64,000 nucleotides of DNA from NCBI GenBank assembly GCA_947095535.1, contig OX352774.1, forward strand, positions 217,918,965 through 217,982,964. Direction: 5' to 3'. Source of the DNA: Poecilobothrus nobilitatus. Lineage: Eukaryota > Arthropoda > Insecta > Diptera > Dolichopodidae. Under the pieces are notes generated by a model that was not told the origin of the DNA, did not search any database, and worked only from the letters and a program-made list of their open reading frames with translations. Position numbers and translations under genes: made by a program. This document shows, piece after piece, positions 29,201-43,300 of this stretch (the first letter of the stretch is position 1; every line of letters begins with the position of its first letter).

Positions 29201-31300
29201 ATAAAACTAAACGTAAAAAAATGCATAAGATTTACATATATTATTCTAAAATTATTTATTTAGTGATAATAATAATAAAATCTATATATACATACATATA
29301 CATAGATATATATATTTTTAAAATAATATCAAATGTTTGTAGACTATTAAATAGAAAATTAATTTTTTTTAAATTTTAAAAGAGTTTTTAAAACTTATTT
29401 TAAGTTTACACAAAAAAAAAATAAATAAATAGGTAGGTAATACTTTTTATAAAACTAAATATTTATTTATTCTACAAGGGTAATTATTAGTGACTTTGAC
29501 AAAATTTTATATTTTAATGTCGAAGAGTACGAATATAAGTTATGCTGTTACCATAAAACTTAATCATCTTTTTCAAAATTTCAGCTTATATGCCTTAATT
29601 AAGTAGCGAAATATGTTTATGTAAATTTTTCGAAAACTGGCAACTTCTACTATAGAATCTAGACTAGTTAAATTTTGCAAAACTCGTTGTCATAAAACTT
29701 AATTTCCTTCGTCAAAAATTTAGATACCTAGCCTTCAATAGACACTGAGTTATTTCCATGTAAAGAAAGAAGTATGCGGCATCAGTTATACGAACCTACC
29801 AATTGAACTTGCTTTTCAATAGAAAAACAAAAAAAATTTGCAAAGATGCTAAAAATTTAAGAATCCTGGCACCATTATTTTTTTTTGAGTTATCGTGTAG
29901 ATAGATGGACAGACTTACATGACTAAATTGATTCAGATCGAAAATATATATACTTTGTCATATCTATCTTATTTCTTTTAAGATGTAACAAACGTAATGG
30001 CAAATTTATTATACTACTAAGTATTACTATTACTTAGTACTAAGTTTATTCGGGTATAAAAATCTTATACTGGTATAAATCGGGTATAAAAAGAAAATAT
30101 GTATCTAAGATTAAACTCAGTTGTGAAAAAATCTATGAAGGTATTAAATTAAAATAGATTTAAAATTTATACTCTCTTTTAATTTAGGTAAAACAGACCT
30201 TAATATTTTTTTTAAGTTAAAATGTTCATCGCAAATTATTTGTCTTCTTTGTCGTGTTAAAAAGACAGGTATAAACAAATAACCAGAATATGTATTAATA
30301 AAATTATTATGTCATAAGGGTACAAGATGGATTGGTCATGGTGCCCCTCAAATTTTCTTTTATTATTATTAAGCATTATATATAATATAGTTTATTTCTT
30401 AACTAATAATAAAGCAACTACTTATGTGTGATTCAATTATTATAAGCATTTCATTGATAATGTGGGGGAAAAAAGGCAAAATCTAGAAATAGAATAATCA
30501 AAATGATTTTATCGTTGTTTAAAGATATCAATTTAATATGCAAAATGTATTTTTAAAAAATGATTAATAAATTTTTACAAGTCTAAAATAGAAAAAAAAA
30601 TTTATAACAATAGAAGATTTTTATCGAGAATTACAAAAATGAAATTTTAAGAAAAATTTAAACCAAATATTGTTAAATTATGAGAAGATACAATTACAAA
30701 ATATCTTTGAATTGTTTACGTCCGACAATTATAAAAGAATTATTTGAGGAAGTTCGAATTAATTTTTTTTTTTTCAGTTACTGTATTTTAGACAAAGATT
30801 TATTAAAAAAGCCTTTCCAATTTATTTGATTGTAGATTTAATCATGGAGAAAAAAATAAGAAAATATACAGTATATATACATAAAAATTGATCAATAATT
30901 TAAAAAAAAAAAACATAAATTACATTTTACATATACAGTTATGTAATATAACTAACTATATAAGATAAGATTAAACAATATTTTTAACTTTTTTAATATC
31001 GCGTATCTGTTAGAGCATTTCATTTCCCGCTTTTTGCATTGTTAGCTTTTTGTTTTTAAGTTTGTAGTTATATTTTACAGATAAAAATGCTTTGTTATGT
31101 AAAAAAAAAAAAAAAAAAAAATAAAGTTTTCTCATTTTCAACAAAAATTAATTACATACATACACGTTAATAGAAATAATAATTTCATTGAACATGTGTC
31201 GAAATCACGTGCCTAAAATAGTTACCTTAATTGGAACTTTAATCGGTTTTAATGAAATTTTTAAAGATGTTTTAATGTTAATAATTATTCAAACTTATAG

Positions 31301-31338
<38 letters not shown>

Positions 31339-34300
31339 AAATATAAATTGTATTCATAATGATAATGATGCATCAAATAACGGTATACTTTTTATACTTA
31401 AGTTTTTAGTACAATATAAATTGTTTTTGTATTCTGTTCATACAAAAGAGAGGAAATATATGTTATGTTTTGATAATAATAAATCTTTAAAGAAAAATTC
31501 TAATAAAAATACCTAATTTAATTCTATTCCTTAACCAATAAACATGTTTCTTTTCATCCCTTTCCCTTTCCTACCCTCAACCCAAGTCATTGTAAATTGT
31601 GCAAGTAATTAGCGTGTTTATCCCCCTAATCTGCCTAAAGATGGTGGTGGGTTATTAGGGTGTAAAAATTTTAAGTACGTTGATTAAAAATATACAGTTG
31701 TTGATTAATGCCAAAAAATATTCAACTAGTGTTTTAAATTTGTTAATTTTATTAGTAATTGAGAAAAATTTCATCGTAATCAAATTTTTAAATAATTTAA
31801 TTTAAACATGGTATACATATTATGTAATAATTAAAATTTTACACATGCAATACATAATAAATAAATCCTTTTTTGTACAAAATAAATATCATTAGTTGTT
31901 TTTTCTTCTTTACATACTCATGGGAGAGGAGTCATAGGTCATCCACTATCATATTTAACTAAGTTTCAGTTTCTGGAATTATTAATTCCATTAAGCCGTT
32001 AAATAGTCGCCTGTAGCTATTGAACAAGATGAATATTACACGCAAATGAATATTTTTATTTGTACGCCATCTATTATCTTACACAAGAAATATTTTATTT
32101 TTATTTTATTAATATGTACACATTATGTACATCGATATGATATTAATTATTATTATACTTATTTTTAATTTATAAGAAAAATCCATATGATTTTTTATAA
32201 AACTATATGGCCCACCCCGAGGTTTGAATTCGAGTCCTTTCGAATAAAAGGACCATTTCATCACTAGAGATATATATAGATTAAAAATAAAAATTTAAAT
32301 TTTTTTTTGTATTATAGAAGCTTTTGAGAATTTAAAAAAAGTACTTGGCATTAAGGTTTAAAAATTAGTTTAAAAAGAATTAAGTAAAGATTTAATAATC
32401 ATTAAATATTTTATAATTGAACCAATTGAACATTAGGTTTATTTTTAAAATCTATAATTAAAGAAATTATTATTCAATTACTTACGCCAAAAAAAAAAAA
32501 TTTTTTTTAAAGATTAAAAAAAATGCCTCCCGGCTATTATGCTTAACATGTCATTAATGTGTTTTTAAAAGATCTATCTAATATCTTAATTTTGTTATAA
32601 TTTTTAAAGATAATTATTTGGAGACAACTTAAAACTTAAAAAAAAAAAGTTCATTTTTAATATTTCTAAATAAACTTATTTATTGTTACAAGAATTTTTA
32701 CTAGAATTATACACTATTGGCAAATAAAGAAAAAATGTTCTTTATGACGGTAATCGAAAACGGATATTATATGATAATTGTTATTAAATAATAATAAACT
32801 AATTACAAAATAATTGAAATTAATGACAATCAAATATAAATAACAAATTGAGAATAGTCTTAAAAAAAATGTGTACAAATTAATAATATTAATTTTAAAT
32901 TAAAGTTTAAATTTATAGTTGAACTCTTTTTTTTTTTTTTTTTTTGTAATAAGTAAAGATATACATATTATATATTATTTTTGTTTTTTTTATGTTTTAA
33001 TATCACTAATAAAGTAGTAAAATTTTAATAATATTTTAATTGGTCGAATAAATTGACATCGTATTGAAATTTCATTAACATAATTAAGAAATGATTTAGA
33101 AGAGTATATAATATTCTTTAAATAAAGCTAAAAATTATGTATAGCAGTTCAATTAAATAGTTTTGCTATTTAACATTTCATGGAATAACAGTTATTTGGA
33201 AGGTACATTATCTTATCGGTCTATAATGCTAATAAAAATTAAAAATATTTTCAAAATATGTAATAGTGCGAGCTGATTTTAGTATTAGCAGTCATTTTGT
33301 TTAATGCCTAAATAAATTTGGTCATTAAATACCTTAATATTATAAAGGTATGTTCAAATTCCTATACATATGGCATAATTCAGTTATATGGAAATTCGTT
33401 TGTGTTTCGAATATCGAGAATGTAGAAACAACATCTTCCACCTCATCATATGTTCCCAAAATTTGAGGATAATTGCATTTTCAATTTAAAAAAGTTTCAG
33501 GAGAACGACAACATATAACATTCCTACAAATTTAAAACATATTTTTACTCCAGAGAAGAATCTTCACTTCCCCAAACAGTATAATAGTATACTAAAGATT
33601 TCCTAACCTATTGTTTGGTTAAAAAGAGAGGTGATGTTTAGTGGATTAAAGTCCCATATGTTCCGTTAGTAAAGGAATCGTTGTCGTACGGCTCCACTTA
33701 AAAAAAAAAAAAAAATTAATATTAAATGTTGTTCTGTTATACGAGTATATAACTTTTAACACCTCTAACTGTTTTTGTAGTTAAATAAAATTGAATAAAT
33801 TAAAATAAAACATTATATCTGTATTTCCTTACACATTTAGACATTTTTCAAAAAGGGGGTTCGGTGGCCTAGTGGGTGAAAACACCGATAAAATACGCTG
33901 TAAACACAGAGGGAGGTGTGGGTTCGAATTCCACACACGTCATAAGAGTTATTCCCCTTACAACATTTACAGTCACCCCTGAACAGGAAAGGCTATGTAA
34001 TTTCCTGTCCACATTTATGTGACAGAGAAAAAAAATTTTTACAAAAAAAAAAGTAGAAATTAAGAAATAGAGTTCGAACATTCACAAAATTTAATTTAAA
34101 ATTTTTTTGACCACTTATTTCTTAATTTTTCTCAAGAAAAAATAGAAAATAGGTCAAATATTAAACCATTTTAGGTTTTATTGACAATAAATACTCATAT
34201 ATGTACATACATTCATTCGTATACAATTTTTATTTTTAAGTGTATGAATTTTTACAAAAATCTTAAAATATCTTTTGATTTTCTTAGAACGTAAAAACTT

Positions 34301-37300
34301 TCATTCTCCTAAGTTTTATGGAAATTTTTTTTTAAGTGAAAAAAAAATAGTCTAGAAAGTGTTTCACATAGTTAAGAAGTAAAAAATTCTTAAACCCACG
34401 TACATATTATTATGTATATATATATATATACATAGTACATACCTACTTAGATTTTTTTATATTATGTATTATAATTTTACCCTTTATGGAGTTCTTTTTA
34501 TTATTTTTTTTTTTTTCAAATCTCATAATATTGTTTTTCTGTATATATGTACTTAAGTATGTAATTCATATATCAATATAATCAGCTAGCATTGTGTAAA
34601 AATATAAACTTATAATCTTTACATAATATTATGTCTCTATTTATATACATATTATAATATGTATAATCATTTTTAATTTAAATCACTTGAAAAGAGAAAT
34701 CAACAAAAAAAAATATTTCAATTATGGATTTAAATATGACAACAATTATCTTAAATGTGTAAATGTTTTTTAATAAGTGGTTTTTACAAGTGCAAAAGTG
34801 AGAAGTTTCAAAGCTCTTGAGTCTTGTCCGAATACGAACAGTAGAAATATATTTAGAAATTATAAATTTTTTTGTGAAATCTCAAATCTGGAAAACAAAA
34901 GAATGAAATTGCGCTATTGAGAATATTATAGTGAAATCGGTTGGTTAAAGATTCTAGTATTTTTTTTTCCTAGCTACTCCTATGAGGAGCATAGGGTATC
35001 CATTAAGTCATTTATTATTAATATTTGATAAAGCTTCAGTTTCGCGAATCATTAATTTTACTAAGCCGTTGATTGAGCCGTTAATTTCACTAAGCCGTTG
35101 AGACATATTCTAGTATAGTAGAGTTTTATTGAAAATTCTATTAAACACCATATTAACCAAAAATTAAAGACTCCTCTTGAGTGATAATTAAGGGAAATTA
35201 GCACAAAAAAAGTATTTTTTATTGGTATATTATGTATACCTTATTAAAAGAAAAAATAATTAATAATAATATTATTGAGAATATTCATATTAAATATTTT
35301 AAATTATATTCATTTATTAGGTACTCGAACCACTAGGCCGATGAGTTTTATTAACTGAGGGAGTGTGGGTTCAAATTTGTCACAGATATATATAGGATGT
35401 TTTAATAATTAAAAACCGATCCCCCTTGCTATCAAATATATAGTGTAAATATATATAAAATTAAATAAATAATATTACTGTATAAATTAATAATAGTATT
35501 TTAAGCCGATGGACTCGTTGCTGGTGCTACTTTCATAAAATTTAACTTAACAATTATATTGTTTGGGTTAAATAAAATAATAATAATAATATTTATTTAT
35601 TATTTCACTTTATTTTTATTTATTCAATTTTTATTTAAATTTTGAGTAGTTAAACATATTTAAAATGGTTTTAAGTCGATTGGAAAATGTTTTAAAATAA
35701 CTATATATGTATTAAACGTCTTTTTTAAAGTTAAAAAACTTAAAATATTATAAGTAATTAACATATCTTGATTGAATTTTAGTGACGTACAATATATAGT
35801 TATTGATCAAATATCGTCACATCTAACATATAGTATATCTTAGATATATTACATATATACTTATTTCAGATATATTACGTCAGTGGATAGAAAAATGCAA
35901 CATTGGTGACTTGTTTTGATTAGTACAAGATCAAAATGATTTTAAAATTTTTATATCTACCTAGATGCACATTCATTATATCATTCACAGATGCAGTAGG
36001 TGAGGAAAAAAATATATTATTTAATCTTACTACACGATTTTAAAACCGTGATTTCACTAAATATGTGTATGTATTTCAAAAAAAAAATACAAAGTAAGAA
36101 AAATTTGTAAAGGGACATACATATAATAATTTACATTTTTTGTTAATGTTTAAAAATTTATTATTCATTTCTCAATTTTCATATTATTTTTATATAGCTA
36201 TTTTCATATTATTTTATATAGTATAGATAATAATGGATTTTCCAAGGGGAATACAATTTAAAATGGTTATAATGGCAACACTGTGTATTATTTTTTGACA
36301 TTTCTTATGTCATTTATGTTCAGTAGGCTATGCCATTTCATGGAATGATAGATGGTTCAACAACGTTTAGAAATTGTTAAATTGTTTTATAAAAATCAGT
36401 GCTTATTTGTGAATACTTTACAATTTAAATTTTATTCAGTGATGAAGCTCATTTTTGGTTAAATGGTTATCTAAACAAACAGAATTGCAGAATTTGGAGT
36501 GATGAAAATCCACACGAAACTGTTCAAGACACCATTACATCCAGATAAAGTCACTGTCTGGTGTACAATTCCTGCTGGTGAAGTGATTGGTCCATATTTC
36601 TTTGAAGAAAATGGTCGAAGAGTAAGAGGTAGTCAATGGAGAACGATACAGAATAATGTTAAATGATTTTTTTTTCCTGCTGTTGTTGAGAATAATCTGG
36701 AAGATATGTGGTTTCAACAAGACGATGCAACCTGCCACACAGTCACCTTAACAATCGATTTATTGAAAACAAAATTTGGTGATGGAATTATCTCAAAAGA
36801 AATGGTCCAGTTAATTATCCTCCCAGGTCGTGTGATTTAATACCTTGTGATTTCTTTCTTTGGGGATATGTTAAGTCACAAGTTAATGCTGATAATCCAA
36901 CAACAATTGAGCAATTAAAAATCAGCATTGAACGTGCTATTGATGAAATACAGCCAAATTTATGTGAAAAAGTGATGAAAAATTGGGCTGACAGAATGCA
37001 GTACGTATACGGAGAGAGAAGTCTTGGTGGTCATTTGAATAATGTTATTTTCCATACATAATGGCATAATATAACCTTTCAAATAAAAAAAACTTCACTG
37101 AATAATTTATGTTTTTTTTTAAATATTTAAATTGTATCATCCCTAAGAGAAAATCCGATATGTGATATGAACTCAAAACATATTTTCACAATAACTCACA
37201 ATCTATTTTTCACTTTGAAGATATTTTCCAATAATTTTCGAAAATTTTGAAATATATACGAAAATATTATGTATAAGAAAATTCTATATGCATACATACA

Positions 37301-40300
37301 AACACTTATTATATACATATTTTGTTGATTGTCCGGAAATTCAATATTATTAATTTTGATTAAAAGGATAATTTTGTTTATATAATTTATGAATTTAATT
37401 TGACGTTAAGAAAATCTTTATTTTTAACATAAATATTATTTTAATTTTTTCTTTTCTTTTCAATTTTAATAATTTTTTTTTTTGATTTTATTTGTAATGA
37501 TTTATTTGTTATTTTATTTCTTTAAAGTTTCTGACTTGAAAGTGAAAAAAAATCTATTAATCAAAAACAAAAAAAAAAAAAAACAAGAAAATTTAATCAA
37601 CTAAACAATTTTCAATTACTACATAAATTTATAAAAGTGATGTATGTATTGATATATTTATAAAATGTAATAAATAAAAAAAAAAAAAATGCATTTTTAA
37701 TTGCAATTGATAGATTGACATTTTAATTCATAAAAATATTTTCTTTTTCTTTAATTTTTTAATTTTTATGATGATAATTAAATTAGTTGTATTTTTAAAA
37801 TATTATTCAAATGATAACATTATAAAATAATATTTTATAAAAAAATAAAATAAAAAATAAAAAGAAAATTAAAATTTTTAGAGTTGTTCAGAAAAAATTT
37901 ATTATTTTATTATCTATAGTTTAAATTAAAACTTTTAAATTTAAATATATTTTTCTGTTTCAGAAAAGCTATACATATATATATGTACATATATGGAATA
38001 TCTTAGTAGCATCCGATTTATAATGAATTTTTATTAAACACCATATAATAAAAATTAATTTTATATTGCAAAAATTTTTTAAAAAGTGATTAGGAAAATA
38101 AATAGAAAAAGGAGTTCCGAATTTATTTTATTTTTACGACATTATATTTAAAGTATAAAAAAAAAAAAAATATTTCTACGTAATATAATAATTAAAAACA
38201 TTTACATTACATTTTTATTTTAACAAAACAAAAAAAATAATAAAGTTTTTGGTATAATGTTTTACAATTAATATTTTTGATAGACCAAAACAATTTTTCA
38301 TGAAAATATGTTGCTTTGAAGTTTGCAGGGCTACACCAAAAACATGTAATTTAAATTGATTTGGCGTTTAATGTGTTCAAAAGAAACTTCTTTTTATGCA
38401 TTTTACTTACCATGTTATGTTAAGAGGTTATGTTTAAAAAGAAAATTACGCTATAGTCTAAGGAAATGATAATAAAAATGTTTTGAAAAATCTTTAACAC
38501 ACATTTCTCACATGAATTAAAGAAATCTATATACAACTATAACTTAAATTTTATAAGTACGATGAATCTAAAGATTTAAAAAGTTTTATATAAACACAAA
38601 AAAAATTTGTAAAAAATATACCCGTATAATCAATTTCAGAAATGAATCAGTTTAGACAAGATACTCTATGTATATGTATGTATGTATGTTTCATATTTAA
38701 TTTTAGAGAAATTCAAGTTGTGTATTAATTAATAATAATTAATATGCATGTAAATAATCACATTTAAAATTAAAATGAATTAGTCGCGATTATTATTAAG
38801 TTCTTATATAGAAATCTTTTTTATTAATATTTTTGAGAAAAATTTACTTATCAGTTTTATTCTGTTCGTCTGTCTGTTTACAAAATTGCTACAACACTTA
38901 AGATAAAACAATGAAATTTTAATCATGAATAAGTCTTTTAAAAAAAAAAAAAGGTTTTATGTAGCCTTACCCATTACGAAGTTATAACCTTACAGTGTGA
39001 AAAAGTCCTATTTTCAAATGTGTGTATCTCAATTTCTGTGATTAACATTTTTTGTCAATCAAAAATTGAGAAATGACAGAATATTTGTTTTTATAAATCA
39101 ATATTAAACAATTTTTTGAAATTTATTATTTAAATTTACCGTTATGTGAAAATAAACTTTTGAAAGATTTTTGTTACTTCATTACTCTGGCAAGTTTTTA
39201 GTTAGAACCTTGAAATTTTTTTTGTAAGTCTCCCTTAACTAAGGTTGGTTTTATTTAAAAATTAAATTTAGCTATTTTTAGACAGTTTTAACTTGGGCAC
39301 GTGCAAATATTTTTTGAAAATAAAATGGAAAAATTAAAGTTTCAACATTATATTTTTATATATGTTAACAGCAGCTTTTCCTAATTATTTTGGGTTTCGT
39401 TAAAATTAAAACAAAGTATCTCTTGATTTTTCATAATGTTTTCTTACGTAGAAAATAATTCTAAGAAAATTTAAAAATTTTCTTTCATGTCACAATAAAT
39501 TTGGAAAATGTAAGCTTTAAAAAACTTTCGGTTTTACATTCTGTCTTATTTATTTTAATTTGAAGGGGCCTCGGTGGTCTAGTGGATAAGAGCGTATAAA
39601 AAACACCGAGGTAGTGTGGGTTCGAATCCCACACACATCGTAATAGTTATTCCCCCTTACGACATTTACAGCCATGCCTGAAAAGGAAAGGCTGTGTAAT
39701 TTCCTCTTCACATTTATGTGACAGAGAAATGCTCTAAAGTTAAAGTTCAATTTTTAAATAAAGTTTAAAATTAAAGTTTTGAATTTATAAATTTTTGTAC
39801 GTACTTATTTTTAAGTTTTTTGTATTTTTTTAGGAGTATTTATTAATTTATTAAAAGTAACATTTTTATATACAATATTATAAAGAAGATTAAATAAAAA
39901 AACAAAAGAGCATGTTCATTGCAATTTAAAAAAAAAAAATATTTTAATTAAGTTTTAAAACATGAAAAATAAATATATAATAAATAATATAAGTAGAAGT
40001 ACCAGTTATATACTTATAAGAAAACAATAATATTTAATGTCACTTTAAATTATTAATTATCAGTATTATTTTTACTTTATACATTTTACTGTTATTCAAG
40101 TCATGTTATGTTATATATAATAGAGGTACTAAAATATCAGTATATATATCAGTAGTACTAACAGTACTTATAACAATTGTTTCGTTAATTAGTACTATTC
40201 TAAATGTATTTATTTTATTTTATCTGTCATAGAATCTTACATCTGTTTTTTTTTTTTTTATTTAAAGATTATTTGTTTTTTCTTAGAATTTGTGTTTTAT

Positions 40301-43300
40301 TATTTATTCAACTTTTTGTTTTTTGTTTTGTTGAATATAAAATAATACATTGAAATATTAAAATTTTCTGATTACTTATATTATTGTAGTATACTTAATT
40401 ATATGATATTATAGCCTTAAGGTTGCCAATTTCTATTAAAGAGAAAAAAAGGACTTATATTTATTTTAGAATAAAGTAATAATGACAATTTTTTATGTAT
40501 AATAAAACAAAAAAAAAAAAAAAAAATTTGGTTCTTGAAAACTTAAATAGAATTTAATTTTTTGTATGGATTTTTAACTAATGGATATAAATATATATTT
40601 ATATTCTTTTCATTTAAATTTATGTGTTATAGTTTTGCAAATTTGCGCTTTTAAAAGCTTTTGGTTTTACATATACTACCTTGTTTTCGATTGTTTTTTT
40701 TTTCTTTCTAGTTATGTTTTTAAAAAGTTGTAGGCAAATCAAAATAAAGTATAAAATTTTTGATCAGATTTACATAAATTTATTACTCATACAATATTAT
40801 GCATAATAAAATTCATTAATTTTTAAAATTAAATTTCTTAACGATTTTAACTATGTATTTAGTTTAAGATACCAGTTGTGTAATAAAACGTATATAATGC
40901 TTTTTACTTTTAATTTTAAAAGTAAATATAACCCAATTCTAAGAAACTTTTAATATATATTTTTAAAGTGGTTAAACACTTTGTAATCAAGTAATTCAGC
41001 GGAATATTCTATTTTATTAAAATAGAATTATTATTTTTTAAATAAATATTTACACCAGTGATTTCATCATCATAAAAATGTTTAATACCTTCAAATATTT
41101 CCGAAAATTTTCTTTAATTTTTTCAACCATTTATGACTAAACTCAAAAATATTAATTTGATTTTATTTTATTTTATTTTAAGTATTGTGAAAATGTTAAG
41201 TTTGAAATTAATTATTATGTTGTGAAAGAAAGCAAAATAAAAAAAACAACGGTTCTTTTAAAAGGAAAACGTTTGGTAGGCTTAAAATAAGAAAAATTAT
41301 CGAGAGATCTAAGTATTATCTATAAAATTATATTACTGTCTACTAATACTTATTATAAAAAATTTAAATAAATTACAAATAACGATAATTTGATGTCTTT
41401 GAATATGATTGTGTTTAAGTATAGGATATGATTGTATTTAAGAGTTTAATTTTAAGTTTAAGTATAACTGTATAGTGATTTAGAATAAGACTAAAATCGT
41501 AAATCACGAATTTGAAAATAGAAAATATTGTAAATTGTTTTTTTTTTTTGGTTTTAGTTTTAATATTTAAAAAATAAAATTCTCATTATTTATCTATTTG
41601 CAATACAAAATTCTGTAAAAAAAACTCAACAGGTAGGCATAAAAAATTTTTATAAATTATAGGACTGGAGTGTGGAAAATTTTTTTAAAAATTTTAGGGA
41701 CCTTATCAATAAGAAGAATATTTTGTAACTTATTGTGACAGACAGCTTTTAAATAGTTTTCATTTTCTTAAAATGAATTAAACGATTATCTGTCTCAGTC
41801 TAAAACCAGTTTACTTTATTTATTTGTTGAAGACTATTTACCTTTTAAGCATTTGGCCTAGCTACTATTAATGATCGTGTAATAATTAATAGTAGCAAGG
41901 CCAAAAGCTTAGGCCATTTACCTTTTAATATTTGGCCTATCGCTACTATTAACATGAGATTCGCAAAAATATTTAATTTAGATATACAGATATTTTATTT
42001 TATGTGAAAACATTTTTACTTTAAGTGAAGATTTTTTTACTTTAAGAGATAACATTTTTATTTTAAATAAAGACTCTCAGTAATTTAGGTATATATAATT
42101 TATGTATATATGTGTATATTTATATTCCGTAACATAATATGTATAAAAATTTCATATATATACATGTACGTATATATTATAGGTATTTTTACAGATTTCT
42201 TCATTTAAAAGAAAAATCTTCACTTAAAGTGAAAATGTTTTCACTTCAAGTAATAACGTTTTTTCTTTAAGTTAAAATATTTTTAGTTAAAGTAAAAAAA
42301 AGTATAACTATGTATGCATTATATATTAATATTTTTCTTGTGATACAATAATCAATTTTAACTAAATTATTATTTAATTAATTTTTCAATTTAAATTTTT
42401 CTAATTATCTTATAATAAATTTAATTTTGAAATTTGTTGAAATTTAATTTTTTTAATAACTTATCAATATTTTAATATAAATTCAATTTCGTATTTGAGT
42501 TTCTTGATTGTCTGACTTTAAATATATACAGGTTTTAAGATCTTTGGCTAAATCTATTTATTAATTATTATATTTAATTTCTTTTAATACAGTGTTAATT
42601 ATAGTTTACATAGTAAACACATATGGTTGTTATTTTTTTTTTTTAAATTTTTATTATGTAAGATAATTGTTGAACTAAATGTAATTTTTTTATTTTTTTT
42701 TATTTTAGTAAATAGTTTATGACCTTAAATAATGTATATGTATGTATGTTGTAATATCTTGAGTTATTGAACAAAATTTCAAAATAAGTGCTTTGTGGGG
42801 TAATTAGATACATCCATATATCAAAATTAAAATAAAAAAAAAGTAATAATTCATTTAAGTAACCAAAACTAATATAAATTTTCCATTTTATCTGTAAGGT
42901 TTAACAGTTGAAAAACTAAAGCTGCTAATAAATTCTAACAGCAATTCGGTGTATAGGTACATGATTTTTTTAATGTAATTTAAACTGAAAATTTAATTTA
43001 AGAGAATTTTAATTTTTGTTTACCCTTTGTACACCAAATTGTCTAATTCTTCCGAACCAAACAAACTAACATTTATCTTATATAGTATATCGCCGGTGGT
43101 CGGGCAAAAGTGATCAAACGCCATTCAACAATAATTGTGATATTTAGCTCATCAGTTCTATTTTGCTATATTATTTACAGGCAAAAATGTTGAAATACAA
43201 ATATTCAAAATTTTTTTTTGTTTTTTTGACAAGATTCGTATGTTAACGATGAGCTTAAATATAACAAACTTTGTATAAATGGCGTTTGGCCACAATATTT

